Shown piece after piece: positions 31,627 to 40,385 of a stretch of DNA of 64,000 nt. Within the stretch, counting starts at the first letter, position 1. Every line of letters starts with the position of its first letter. Made by a program: the position numbers and the translations under genes. Origin of the DNA: Streptomyces sp. NBC_00539 (GTDB lineage Bacteria; Actinomycetota; Actinomycetes; Streptomycetales; Streptomycetaceae); the NCBI RefSeq assembly GCF_036346105.1, contig NZ_CP107812.1, positions 372,001-436,000 on the forward strand, in the 5' to 3' direction. Under the pieces are notes generated by a model. The model did no database searches, was not told the DNA's origin, and worked only from the letters and a program-made list of their open reading frames with translations.

Positions 31627-32157
31627 ATGACCGAGATGAAGCCCGCGACCGTCCAGTACACCGCCGACGTTGTCGTCCTGACCCGCAGTGGCCACGTCCT
31701 GCTGGTCGAGCGGGGCTGGCCGCCCTTCGAAGGTGCCTGGGCGCTGCCGGGAGGTTACGTCGAGGCCGGGGAGGCGCCGTACGCGGCGGCAGACCGCGAG
31801 CTCGCCGAGGAGGTCAGCGTTGAGGTACCGGTCGGCGCCCTGCACCAGATCGGCGTCTGGGACCAGTCCGACCGGGCCCCGTGTGGCACCTTCGTCACCT
31901 TCACCTACATGGCCCATCGTCCTCGACGGTACGAAGGCCACCGCGGGGACGACTCCTGCGAAGCCCGCTGGTGGCCGCTGAACGACCTGCCCGGACAGAT
32001 GGCGTTCGACCACGCCGACATCATTATGTCGGACTCTCAAGCTGCAGATGGCTCCAGGCATCCTGCGGGGGGGAGCGCCAGTACGGAACCCTGGCCTCAG
32101 CCCGACATCACCACGCATCGCTCGTTCCCAAAGGATCCAACGAAGCCGGTGCCGTAA
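31627..32157 (+). CDS. Nudix hydrolase
   Basis: A 176-residue protein with a complete Nudix box near residues 42-64 (GGYVEAGEAPYAAADREL followed by AEEV), the Mg-binding helix-loop that cleaves nucleoside diphosphates linked to another moiety. RWWPLNDLP, as in many members, follows near residue 118. The last 40 residues are unlike Nudix proteins and run into the half palindrome at 32152-32163, suggesting that recombination replaced the natural end. ATG 31627 follows CCGAGAGGCG. Substrate unknown. Confidence 0.8.
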   Translation: MTEMKPATVQYTADVVVLTRSGHVLLVERGWPPFEGAWALPGGYVEAGEAPYAAADRELAEEVSVEVPVGALHQIGVWDQSDRAPCGTFVTFTYMAHRPRRYEGHRGDDSCEARWWPLNDLPGQMAFDHADIIMSDSQAADGSRHPAGGSASTEPWPQPDITTHRSFPKDPTKPVP

Positions 32158-32163
32158 GCACCC
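32152..32163. promoter_or_regulatory. Half parS-like site
   Basis: CCGTAAGCACCC is the right half of the parS-like palindrome, located 24 bases before the first full copy and overlapping the end of the Nudix gene. Confidence 0.45.
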
Positions 32164-32186
32164 AGGCATGGACGGGTGAGGGGAGA

Positions 32187-32213
32187 CGGGGTGCTTACGG
32201 CGTAAGCACCCCG
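32187..32213. promoter_or_regulatory. parS-like palindrome, copy 1
   Basis: A perfect 27-base palindrome with 13-base arms around a central G. The core is GTGCTTACGGCGTAAGCAC. The same core recurs upstream of parA and inside parB, so it is the probable ParB-binding centromere site. Confidence 0.7.
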
Positions 32214-33281
32214 AGGGGGGATCGGTCGCGTGTCGCGGGTGGTATGTCAGGGCCGAAGAGCGAGTACAGCGCTGCCGAAGTGGGGTGACTCGTGTTCGCG
32301 CAGTCCGGCGCGGGATGAGCCAGGGCCGCGACGAGATCGTGCAGCCGCTGGCGCTGTGTGTCGCGGCTTTACTGAACCAGGTGATCCGGCTGCTGCAGAA
32401 GGCCGAGCCTGTCCCGTCGTGAAGCGCCCTGACCTTCTGGGACTGGCTCCGTGGCGCTCACAAGGGGCGATAGAGTCGTGACTGCGCTTGGAGGTTGAGA
32501 GCTTCAGCGCCAGAGCCGTGGTCAGTCACGCCGACATGTGACCTCGCACGGCCTGACAGATACACCGATCTTCCGCGGCAACCGATCCGGCAGGGCGCAG
32601 ACGACGAGGCGACCTTGGGGCGAGGGAACCCGAGGAGATTGCTGAGTTGTTGCTGCGTCGGCCAGCAGTGCTCAACCCATCGTCCGCATATGGCGGGCGA
32701 TGCGAAGCCACCCCTTATTCAGGGCGGCTCGGTTGAGCCTGCCCTCGCGCTCTACCTGGCCGCCTTCCCGCATCGGAAGGAAAACGACCTTGAGCGGGTC
32801 GCATGACATGGCTGTCTGGGTAGCCGTAGCCACCCTGTTCTCCGCGCTTGTGGGCGTTGTTACGGGACTGTTCGCCGCGCAGTTGGGGGCAAGCCCGCTT
32901 GCCTGCTGGGGTGGGGGAGGTGCTGCGTTTCTGTCGATCGCGACTATCGCCTTGATGGCTATCGGGTTGTTCGTCGCATAGCTCCGAACCCGGGGACAGG
33001 AGGCTTTCGTGCGACGTCTCGTTCGGGTCCTTCGTGGGCCAGCACAGGCTCCCGCTCGCCAGGTGGGTTGCTCCAGTTGAGTACAGGGCCGGTCCGGATA
33101 CTGGCTCGAGGGGCTGGGCAGTTGCCAGGGGTTGGGATGGCCGGTCCAGTTGGTCGACAAGCCTTCGGCGGCCAGCTCGTGGAGGTGGATCCCTCGCCAC
33201 GCTGATGCTGTCCCGTGTTGGTCCGCCTGGACGGGACAGCCCCCGGCAGCGCCCGGTGCTGTGAGTAGCAGGAGTGTCGGA
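32214..33281. other. Centromere-flanking spacer
   Basis: About 1.07 kb between the two full parS-like sites. Apart from the small membrane-protein ORF at 32808-32981 no gene is supported. Many frames are open only by composition. Confidence 0.4.
32808..32981 (+). CDS. Small two-helix membrane protein candidate
   Basis: From ATG 32808: MAVWVAVATLFSALVGVVTG and a second hydrophobic stretch (AAFLSIATIALMAIGLFVA), 57 residues. The hydrophobic pattern argues for a real peptide. No clear ribosome site. It lies between two parS-like sites. Confidence 0.4.
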   Translation: MAVWVAVATLFSALVGVVTGLFAAQLGASPLACWGGGGAAFLSIATIALMAIGLFVA

Positions 33282-33308
33282 ACGGGTGCTTACGCCGTAA
33301 GCACCCGT
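33282..33308. promoter_or_regulatory. parS-like palindrome, copy 2 (upstream of parA)
   Basis: A perfect 27-base palindrome, core GTGCTTACGCCGTAAGCAC, 78 bases before the parA start. Besides partition it may mediate autoregulation of parAB. Confidence 0.75.
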
Positions 33309-33385
33309 CTGTCTCCGCCAGCGAGGTCCTTGTTGGCATCTGAGAGGGAACTAACGCAGCTTGGAGGCAAAACACCCCTAACGGA

Positions 33386-34624
33386 ATGTCTGAAATTCTG
33401 TATGGCGACAGTATGCTGCCGTGTATGTCATCTCCGAACTCCGGAGGCGAGCGGGAGAAGCTGATCTCCAAGTTGCCCGCCTATCTCCAGCAGGCCCTCA
33501 AGGTCCGTGCAGCCCAACTGCAGACGGACATGCAGGACGCCGTCACCGCTGGCATCCACTCCTGGCGCAGCTGCACCGACGAGCTTCCTACCGTCAACAC
33601 GGCCGGCGCCGCGTCATTCGGCACCTTCCTCCCGGAAGGCCTCTACGACGTCTTCAAGGAAGACTGTCGTACCCGGGGTGTCTCCTACATCCAGGGGCTA
33701 GCCCAGTCGGTCGAGCTGTGGCTGACGGAGAATCCCGCTGGCCACGAGGCTCCGCCGACCACGCGACGCATCATCGTCTGCAACCAGAAGGGCGGCGTCG
33801 GCAAGACCGCCATCTCGGCGGGCCTCGCCCAGGCACTCGCGGAAGGTGCCATCGATCCCGACGAAGCAATGGCGGCGGCGATCGAAGCGGCGGAGAGCGG
33901 TCAGCGTGTCCTGCTGGTCGACTACGACGCACAGGGGCATCTATCCCACCAGCTCGGCCTGAAGGCTATCCCCGCCGGGGAGGAAAGCCTCATTACGCAC
34001 ATGCTCCACCGCGAGCAGGCCAACCTTTCGCTGCTCGACCTGACCGTGGTCATAGAGGGTGCACGGTTCGGCGGTCGGCTTCGGATCCTGCCGGCCGCGT
34101 TCGACGCCTTCCTGCTGGACTCCGGACTCACCGTCTTCCGCGGCCCGCGCCACGCCACCCTGGAGAGGGCAATGGCGCCCATCGAGGAGCACTTCGACGT
34201 CATCGTCATCGACTCCCCGCCCAGCCTGGGCTTGGCGATGGACGCCGCGCTTTTCTACGGCCGCCAGCGCGACGATGAGGCTCCCGGCGCCTCCGGCCTA
34301 GTTATCCCGGTGGAAGCAGAGGACACCTCCGCCCAGGCGTACGGCATGCTCATCCAGCAAACCGATTCCCTGGCCCGCGACTACGACATCGTCATCGAGC
34401 AGATCGGTCTGGTCGTCAACAAGTTCGACTCCCGGCGCGGCTATATCGCCACCTCCTCCCTCGACAAGTGGAAGGCCCTCGGTACGCCTCCGGTTCTGGC
34501 CGTAGTCCCTGACCTCAAGGAACAGCGCGAGGCAGTACGCAAACAGCGTCCTCTCCTGGACTACTCCCCCGACTGCGATCAGTCCCACGCAATGAGGAAG
34601 ATCGCCCGGGCGGTGAAGGTATGA
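33386..34624 (+). CDS. parA: ParA-family partition ATPase
   Basis: A 412-residue protein. After a helical N-terminal region of about 120 residues comes the deviant Walker A CNQKGGVGKTAISAGLAQAL near residue 132, then VLLVDYDAQGHLSHQL and VIVIDSPPSLGLAMDAAL. All three are standard ParA motifs. ParA uses ATP on nucleoid DNA to position ParB-parS complexes. The long N-terminus resembles type Ia plasmid ParA proteins, which can also repress their own promoter. ATG 33386 is used, with ATG 33425 as alternative. The stop overlaps the parB ATG (ATGA). Confidence 0.9.
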   Translation: MSEILYGDSMLPCMSSPNSGGEREKLISKLPAYLQQALKVRAAQLQTDMQDAVTAGIHSWRSCTDELPTVNTAGAASFGTFLPEGLYDVFKEDCRTRGVSYIQGLAQSVELWLTENPAGHEAPPTTRRIIVCNQKGGVGKTAISAGLAQALAEGAIDPDEAMAAAIEAAESGQRVLLVDYDAQGHLSHQLGLKAIPAGEESLITHMLHREQANLSLLDLTVVIEGARFGGRLRILPAAFDAFLLDSGLTVFRGPRHATLERAMAPIEEHFDVIVIDSPPSLGLAMDAALFYGRQRDDEAPGASGLVIPVEAEDTSAQAYGMLIQQTDSLARDYDIVIEQIGLVVNKFDSRRGYIATSSLDKWKALGTPPVLAVVPDLKEQREAVRKQRPLLDYSPDCDQSHAMRKIARAVKV

Positions 34625-35838
34625 GCAAAGCAGACATGTTGGGGGACTCCGCGACCTTCGACGCAGTGACGCAGCCCATGAGCAGTCGGGCCGCTGCGTT
34701 CGCCCGGTTCAGCGGACAGGACAACGCTGAGGCGACAGAGCAGCCGACCCGCCCTGCGGAGGGGATGCGGCTCGCGGTCGACTCGCTGGCCCACAATCCG
34801 TACAACCCGCGCGAAGAACTCCAGGACATCGAGGACCTTGCCGACAGCCTCGCGGCCCGCGGCCTCATCCAGCCTGTAGCCGTCGTTACCCGGCAGGCCT
34901 TTCTGACCGCCCACCCCGACCACGAGCAGAGCATCGGCGACGCCGCGTACGTCGTCGTCGACGGCAACCGGCGACTGGCTGCCGCAGTCATGGCAGGGCT
35001 CGACGACCTTCCCGCTCACCTCGACGACTCACTCGCCGAGGATGCCGACACTCTCCTCGAGAACGCTCTCGTGGCGGCAGTCCACAACAAGGACCTGGAA
35101 CCCATCGAGCAAGCCCGGGCCCTGGAAAAGTTGGTGGCCAAGCACGGCTCCCAGCGCCAGGTCGCGAAGGCTTTGCACAAGTCCTCCGGCTGGGTAACTC
35201 AACGGCTCGCCCTGCTGAAGCTCACCCCCGAGCTGCAGCAGGCCGTTGAGGCCAAGACTCTCCCAGTTGAGGTGGCCCGGCAGGTGGGACAGCTGCCGCA
35301 GCAACAACAGCACGGGGCAGCCCAAGAGGCCCTCGCGGCCCGTGCCGCCGCCAAGTCGCGTCGTAAAAGCGAGCTGGCATCCAATGAGGGTGCTTACGCC
35401 GTAAGCACCCCACCGCAGGATGATCAGGTCCAGGGGACGGAAGCACGTCCTGTCCGAGTAGTGCCCCAGCCCGACGGAGCCGCTGGCGCTCAAGACACAA
35501 GCTCGCCCCAGCACCCTGCGGGGGAGCGCCAGGTGCCGGCGCCCGCTGCGGGAGCAGCAGCAGCCGCGGGCGCGACAGTGCTGGATGTGCACGACACTCC
35601 GCAGCAGGAGGTCACCACCGCGACCGTCGTACCCTGGCACGACGGCATCGCCGTCATGGACCTGGCTCTCGCAGAGTTGAGCCCAAAGCAGCGATCCCGC
35701 CTCCTACACCGCTACATCGAACGCAGCGGCAGCACGGAAGGCCTGCTCGCCGATCTTTCCCGCGGTCTCCCCCAGGAAGGACGCCGCCAGCTCGCGGAGA
35801 TCCTCGGGCAAGTTGCGGACCGTCTACGTGCGGTGTAG
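34621..35838 (+). CDS. parB: ParB-family centromere-binding protein
   Basis: A 405-residue protein. Residues 45-110 hold the ParB/Sulfiredoxin-like region (RLAVDSLAHNPYNPREEL, YVVVDGNRRLAAAVMAG). The HTH follows (ALEKLVAKHGSQRQVAKALHKSSGWVTQRLALLKL). A flexible linker encoded partly by the internal palindrome separates these from a C-terminal dimerisation-like domain of 65 residues (VPWHDGIAVMDLALAEL through LGQVADRLRAV). The C-terminal domain recurs as a separate gene at 42678. Coupled to parA. Confidence 0.9.
   Translation: MSKADMLGDSATFDAVTQPMSSRAAAFARFSGQDNAEATEQPTRPAEGMRLAVDSLAHNPYNPREELQDIEDLADSLAARGLIQPVAVVTRQAFLTAHPDHEQSIGDAAYVVVDGNRRLAAAVMAGLDDLPAHLDDSLAEDADTLLENALVAAVHNKDLEPIEQARALEKLVAKHGSQRQVAKALHKSSGWVTQRLALLKLTPELQQAVEAKTLPVEVARQVGQLPQQQQHGAAQEALAARAAAKSRRKSELASNEGAYAVSTPPQDDQVQGTEARPVRVVPQPDGAAGAQDTSSPQHPAGERQVPAPAAGAAAAAGATVLDVHDTPQQEVTTATVVPWHDGIAVMDLALAELSPKQRSRLLHRYIERSGSTEGLLADLSRGLPQEGRRQLAEILGQVADRLRAV
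35388..35410. promoter_or_regulatory. parS-like palindrome, copy 3, inside parB
   Basis: A 23-base palindrome with core GTGCTTACGCCGTAAGCAC, identical in core to copy 2. It encodes EGAYAVST in the ParB linker. Confidence 0.75.
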
Positions 35839-35858
35839 GCGCGCATCTCAGGGGAGGT

Positions 35859-35888
35859 AGCCCAGCCGCCCATTTGGGAGGCTGGGCT
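35859..35888 (+). terminator. parAB terminator
   Basis: AGCCCAGC (35859-35866) pairs with GCTGGGCT (35881-35888), with an inner CCCA/TGGG stem. A short pyrimidine run follows, 20 bases after the parB stop. Confidence 0.7.
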
Positions 35889-35992
35889 TCTCGCGGCCCA
35901 CGCCGCTTCGTCAGCCTTCTGGCATCACGGCCGCAGCGAGCGTGGCCCCACAAGCGCATCCAGCCGGGCGAGTGAGGACCTACCGGGACTAA

Positions 35993-37040
35993 CGAGCTCG
36001 TGCATGGTTGGCGGTGCGACGTCGAAAGGTGCAGGTAGGCCTGGTGGTCACTGCCGCTGATCGGGCTTGCGGGTGGCGGTCTGCTGGTGGGAGAGCAGGC
36101 CGGCGACCGCTTGGATCGTGTCACTCATGTGCTCGCGTCGGCTGTGGTGGCGGGCGAGTGCTCGCCAGTTCTTGAGGTGTGCGATGCCGTGCTCGACCCT
36201 GATCCGGCGGGAGGAATGCGCCTTGCGCTGGCGTTCGTAGATCTCCTCGTACCAGTCCGGTGGGTTCTTCTTGAACTTGCGGTGTGGTGGCGTCACCACC
36301 TGGCCACCGGTCTGGGCGGCCAGCCCCTGGTAGCCCGCATCGGCCAGGATCTCGACGGGCGGGCCGCCGGCTAGGTTTTTGACCAGGCCTAACTGCCGGG
36401 CGTGGGTGATGTCGGCGCAACTTGCGGGCTGGGCTGGACTGCAGAACAGAAGCCTGCCGCTGGCATCGGTGAGGACCATGGCTTTGACGGCGTTCTGCTT
36501 GTTCTTGCCGGAGATGAACTTCTCCCGGTCCTTGCGGCCGACAGCGGGCCTGCGGACCCGGATTTCGGTGCCGTCGATGATGCCGGTCTGTCCGCTGGTG
36601 CCGAGATGGCCGATGACCTCGGCGAGGGTGCGGAGCCGGATGCCGGCCGCGATGGTGCAGCCGCGTGCCGCGAGTAGGGGCCGCACCTCGCCGATCGCCC
36701 GGGTGATGGTGGAGCGGTCGACGTCGAACCAGCAGGCCAGCACATCGTGGGTGGCACCGTGGCGAAGGTGGACGAGTGTGGCCAGGAGGCGGTCGATGAA
36801 GACCAGCCGGTGCTTCGCGCCGGCGCCGACGGCCCGCTTCCGTGGCCTGGACTCCAGTCTCGCCTGGTGCCGTTCCTGCCATAGAGGGCCTACCTCGGCG
36901 ACGAGTTCGGCGATCACCTCGGCCGACAACCCCGTGATCCTCCGGTCGCTGATGATCGCCGCACGCGACCCGTTCCCCACCACACGAACATGATCAGGGA
37001 TCACGATCCAGCGCCGCACCGCCAACCATGCACGAGCTCG
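35993..37040 (-). mobile_element. IS5-family insertion sequence (about 1.05 kb)
   Basis: The left end (from 35993, CGAGCTCGTGCATGG) is repeated inverted and perfectly at the right end (to 37040) over at least 26 bases. TAA flanks both ends (35990-35992 and 37041-37043), a 3-base TNA-type target duplication typical of the IS5/IS1031 group. One DDE transposase gene lies inside. Confidence 0.85.
36048..37019 (-). CDS. IS5-family DDE transposase
   Basis: About 323 residues. An HTH region (HDVLACWFDVDRSTITRAIGEVRPLL) precedes the DDE domain: GIIDGTEIRVRRP (first D), ILADAGYQGLA (second D) and RIRVEHGIAHLKNW (E). It catalyses cut-and-paste movement of the element. The start is uncertain because the frame is open beyond the element's right end. 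GTG 37019 is the first start well inside. The reading frame appears intact, so the IS may be active. Confidence 0.8.
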   Translation of the reverse strand: MRRWIVIPDHVRVVGNGSRAAIISDRRITGLSAEVIAELVAEVGPLWQERHQARLESRPRKRAVGAGAKHRLVFIDRLLATLVHLRHGATHDVLACWFDVDRSTITRAIGEVRPLLAARGCTIAAGIRLRTLAEVIGHLGTSGQTGIIDGTEIRVRRPAVGRKDREKFISGKNKQNAVKAMVLTDASGRLLFCSPAQPASCADITHARQLGLVKNLAGGPPVEILADAGYQGLAAQTGGQVVTPPHRKFKKNPPDWYEEIYERQRKAHSSRRIRVEHGIAHLKNWRALARHHSRREHMSDTIQAVAGLLSHQQTATRKPDQRQ

Positions 37041-37041
37041 T

Positions 37042-37911
37042 AAAGGGTGTTGCAGAAGGTCCGGCTTCGGCAGGCCGAAGTGGCGCCTGACCTGGTCTTT
37101 CACTGTGTCATGGCGAGGTTGTGCATGGTGGCGACGGCCTGGACGGCGTGGTGGAGGCCGTCTCCTTTTTGGCGGCAGTCGCGGAGGATCTTCCAGTTCT
37201 TCATGCGGGCGAAGGTGTGCTCGACGCGGGCCCGGACCCGTCGGTGTTCGGCGTTGTCCTCCTCCTGGCCGCGCAGGAGGGGGCGTCCTGCCCTTCTGCG
37301 GTGCGGGACGATCAGGCCGGTTCCCAGGTAGGCGCCGTCCGCGATCACCGTCGTGCCGGCCGCCGCGGCCGGCAGATCCGACTCCCGCCAGACGTGGGCA
37401 TCGGCCTTGTTCCCCGGCGCCGGCCGGGCGCTCGCGACGACCAGGCGGGTGTCGGCGTCGATGATGACCTGCACGTTCGCCGAGAAGCGGTAGTTGCGGG
37501 AGGAGGCGGCGATGGTGCGGTCGCGGACTGGGATGAGGGTGCCGTCCACGATCCACAACCGCTCGACCTCGGCGACCGGCCGCGGGGCCGGCTCCAACGC
37601 GAGCAACGGACGCAGCCGCTGGATGACCCTGCAGACGGTGGCCGGGGAGATCCCGAAGAGCGGAGCGAGCTGGCGCATCGTGAGGTTGGTGCGGTAGTAC
37701 ACGGCAACCAGCAGCACCCGGTCCGCCAGCGGCAGGCACCACGGGCGGCCGCCACGGGCCCGTTCCCGCCCCGCTCCCGCACCACCTTCACCAGCTTCGC
37801 GAACCGATCCATCCGCAAGCCCGTGAACGTCTCCACCCACACCGACTCAGCCCTCAACACCCCACCCATACAGGGAAAATGCCCGGAGATGAGCCTTCTG
37901 CAACACCCTTT
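37042..37911 (-). mobile_element. Second IS5-like element (about 0.87 kb)
   Basis: Perfect 18-base terminal inverted repeats AAAGGGTGTTGCAGAAGG at 37042-37059 and 37894-37911. The left end abuts the first IS, whose TAA duplication includes the first bases of this element. The first IS therefore inserted exactly at its edge. Confidence 0.8.
37100..37869 (-). pseudogene. IS5-like transposase in two frames
   Basis: The N-terminal part (from ATG 37869, VWVETFTGLRMDRFAKLVK) lies in one frame. The remainder lies in another after a shift near 37760: YYRTNLTMRQLAPLFGIS, LWIVDGTLIPVRDR, VIADGAYLGTGLIVPHRR and VRARVEHTFARMKNWKI. D, D and E of the catalytic triad are present. Some IS elements use programmed frameshifting, but no slippery sequence was identified. 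The call is a frameshifted or frameshift-expressed transposase. Confidence 0.65.
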
Positions 37912-38104
37912 AAGCCTCGAACGGGGTTGGCGTTCGAGTGAGGGCGCAGGATGTCCCGTGCACACTCAAACGCATTGAGTTAGGTCCGCCGGCTCCGGCC
38001 TTCAGTACGGATTCGGGGCGTACGTCGAACGGGATGTCGGGGATCCCGCTGCAAGCAGCTGGGAAGCTGGCGGTCCTGTCAGTGGCTATGGGTACTCTCA
38101 CGCG

Positions 38105-39055
38105 GTGATTATCGACCGTGATGCCAATGTCACGCCGCACCGCTACCAACATGCAGTTGTCCGCAAAGAGATGGGTCGCCTCATCGCACGTGGGGACAAG
38201 GACGATCTTCTCGCCTGTTTGCTGTGGACGGGCGAGTGCCGGATAGCCGAGACCATCTGCAAAGCGTGGGAGGACCACGTTGGGTGGCTGCGCAAGGAGA
38301 GGGACGAAGCCAAGCACCGCAGTCAAAGTCGCCTGGGCCACTGGGATCAGGTCTCCATCGACTGCCGTGCTGCCGCAAGCGACCTACAGGAGGGTCTGGA
38401 GATCGAGCTCGTCGAGGCGAAGCAGGCGCTGGCCGAGGCGACTGTCCTCAGCTCCGAGATCAGCGAGCACTTCGGCCTCAACCTGGAAGCGCGGGCGCAA
38501 GCCGAGAAGGCACACGGCTACACCCTCGACACTCTTGCCATTCTGCGTAACCAGCTGGAGCAAGCTCAGTCCCGGCTGGCTGACCTCCTTGCGCATGACC
38601 GCAGGCAGCTCCACGATCTCGCCATCACCGAGTCCTTCAAGAGGCGCGCAGAGCGGACGCTCACCCTGGCGCAGATCGACCAGATGTCCGCGACAGCCTT
38701 CAGAGAGCTGGTCCAACAACTGCTGGCAACGGATGTCCACCCGGTCGTCACGCCTGTGGGCCGCTCCCTGCTCGCATCACTCGGTAGCGGGCGCCGTATA
38801 TCGGTCACCGCAAAACACGTACGCAGAAGCCAGGCAGGGGGCCTGCCCAACGATGCGGTAAGCACGTCCGTTGTGCACGAGGCGCACAGGGCGGCTGTCT
38901 CTGCAGACGCAGAAGCGATTGTCGTCACCAACGGCACCATCACCCAGCCCGCTCTCCGCTACGCGGCCGCCAACCAGGTACGCCTGATCGACCGCACAAA
39001 ACTTCAGCGCTGGGCCGAGTGGGGCGAGCCCATGACCCCCACCGGGGCGGCATGA
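38105..39055 (+). CDS. Mrr-like protein with degenerate catalytic site
   Basis: A 316-residue protein. The N-terminal 180 residues are helical and coiled coil (LVEAKQALAEATVLSSEISEHF). The C-terminal 120 residues follow the Mrr-catalytic fold (QMSATAFRELVQQLLATD, ISVTAKHVRRSQ, AEAIVVTNGTITQPALRYAA, VRLIDRTKLQRWAEWG). Compared with the next gene, the GADVVA strand that should hold the catalytic Asp reads RSLLAS, and QCKH reads TAKH. Nuclease activity is therefore doubtful. ATG 38111 is near this GTG/ATT-rich start, so the exact start is uncertain. Its stop overlaps the next ATG. Confidence 0.7.
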   Translation: MIIDRDANVTPHRYQHAVVRKEMGRLIARGDKDDLLACLLWTGECRIAETICKAWEDHVGWLRKERDEAKHRSQSRLGHWDQVSIDCRAAASDLQEGLEIELVEAKQALAEATVLSSEISEHFGLNLEARAQAEKAHGYTLDTLAILRNQLEQAQSRLADLLAHDRRQLHDLAITESFKRRAERTLTLAQIDQMSATAFRELVQQLLATDVHPVVTPVGRSLLASLGSGRRISVTAKHVRRSQAGGLPNDAVSTSVVHEAHRAAVSADAEAIVVTNGTITQPALRYAAANQVRLIDRTKLQRWAEWGEPMTPTGAA

Positions 39056-40038
39056 TGCACATCAACTGGAAGAGCAGAACAGTCATGCCCGCCTTCGAAG
39101 ACCTGAGGCTGAAGGAAGCACTGTCACAGTTCGTCAGCGACGCCACCGACGACGATCTCCTCGCGGCCTTTCTCCACATGACCGAAGGCCGCTTCATCGA
39201 TCAGACTTTCGAGCAGCTCTACGCATTAGAACAAGAGGTGGAAGCCGAACACGACCACTTCTGCCGCTTCGCGGCGGACTTACTCACCCCTACCGGTCGT
39301 GACTCTTCGCAGGCCAACATGAAGCTGCGCGAGGCCTTCCGGGCAGAGCTGGTCAACATCAGGGCGGCCGAGAACGAGTTGCTCGAGATCCACGACACGT
39401 TGAGGAAGCTCAGCAGCTCGCATCTTGCGAAGCGGCATCATCGCAGCAACCGCGACTGCCACACAGAGATGGATCGCGTGGGGGAGATCATCCACGAGCA
39501 GGCCCGGACACGCCGACGTCTGGACGCAGCGGTACGCGGGCACAGGGAGGTCATGCACGAGATCGCCCTAAGAGAAGTTGCCTTCCAGGCCTTTGCCACG
39601 ACGAGCGACAGCATCAGCAAGCCCGAGTTCGACTCGATGACCCCGATCGAGTTCGAGCAAGCCACCGCGGCTCTAGCCCGCCGCGACGGCCTGATCGTCA
39701 CCCAGCGCCAAGGCGGCCCCCGAGACCTGGGCGCCGACGTCGTCGCTCACACCCTGGACGGCCGGAAGATCGTCTTTCAGTGCAAGCATCGCCAGCCCGG
39801 AGGCCGCCCCGTAGGCTCCCAGGCAATTCAGACGATCAACGGCACGGCTCGCCCTGTGCACAAGGCAGATATCGTCATCGCGATCACGAACACATCCTTC
39901 ACAGCCCCCGCCCACCAGCTAGCTAAGGCTCAAGACATCCGCCTCGTCTGGGGAGTCGATCTCATCCGCTGGGCCACATGGGGCACGCCCTTGCTGCAGG
40001 TCCTCGGACTGCCCGAGCCCGATGTGTGGATTGCGTGA
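39052..40038 (+). CDS. Mrr-family restriction endonuclease-like protein
   Basis: A 328-residue protein from ATG 39052 (ATGA overlap with the upstream gene). The N-terminal 185 residues are helical. The C-terminal Mrr domain is complete: SMTPIEFEQATAALARRDG, DLGADVVAHTLDGRKIVFQCKH with catalytic D and QxK, IVIAITNTSFTAPAHQLA and IRLVWGVDLIRWATWG. Mrr enzymes cut modified or foreign DNA. The pairing with a probably inactive paralogue suggests a heteromeric nuclease or a sensor/effector pair. No methyltransferase lies beside it. Confidence 0.8.
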   Translation: MMHINWKSRTVMPAFEDLRLKEALSQFVSDATDDDLLAAFLHMTEGRFIDQTFEQLYALEQEVEAEHDHFCRFAADLLTPTGRDSSQANMKLREAFRAELVNIRAAENELLEIHDTLRKLSSSHLAKRHHRSNRDCHTEMDRVGEIIHEQARTRRRLDAAVRGHREVMHEIALREVAFQAFATTSDSISKPEFDSMTPIEFEQATAALARRDGLIVTQRQGGPRDLGADVVAHTLDGRKIVFQCKHRQPGGRPVGSQAIQTINGTARPVHKADIVIAITNTSFTAPAHQLAKAQDIRLVWGVDLIRWATWGTPLLQVLGLPEPDVWIA

Positions 40039-40385
40039 CGCGAGCAACGCGGTTGCGGAACCTCTTCGGTGAGCAGGGCTGGCACCCATCCGCTGACCGA
40101 ATCCAGGCCGACCTGCTGCCAAGGCGCATCCAGGCATCATGTGTTCAAGGCCGATGCCCTCGCACGCCGGGTGACGGTAACCGGCGTCGCGTTCGCCTTC
40201 CGTCCGCACCCGACGGTCTACTTGCTGTGGCGTTGGGGGATAAGGAGACCCGGCGGGCGTTCGAGGCCGCGCACGTCGCGCACCCGGCGGACGAAACGAT
40301 CGGGATTTCGCACGGTGGCGTTGGGGAGCTGTGCCTGGGCGACAGCGACGCAGGGCGTAGCGGGTGATTGCCCAGGTTGTGGCTG
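40039..40385. other. Convergent intergenic stretch
   Basis: About 350 bases between the convergent Mrr-like and HNH genes. An open frame at 40031-40367 has no recognisable product or ribosome site. Nothing else seen. Confidence 0.4.

Noticed and set aside
37910-38341. Minus-strand 143-codon frame overlapping the Mrr-like gene
   Set aside because: No family features; it is the antisense of a supported gene and its promoter.
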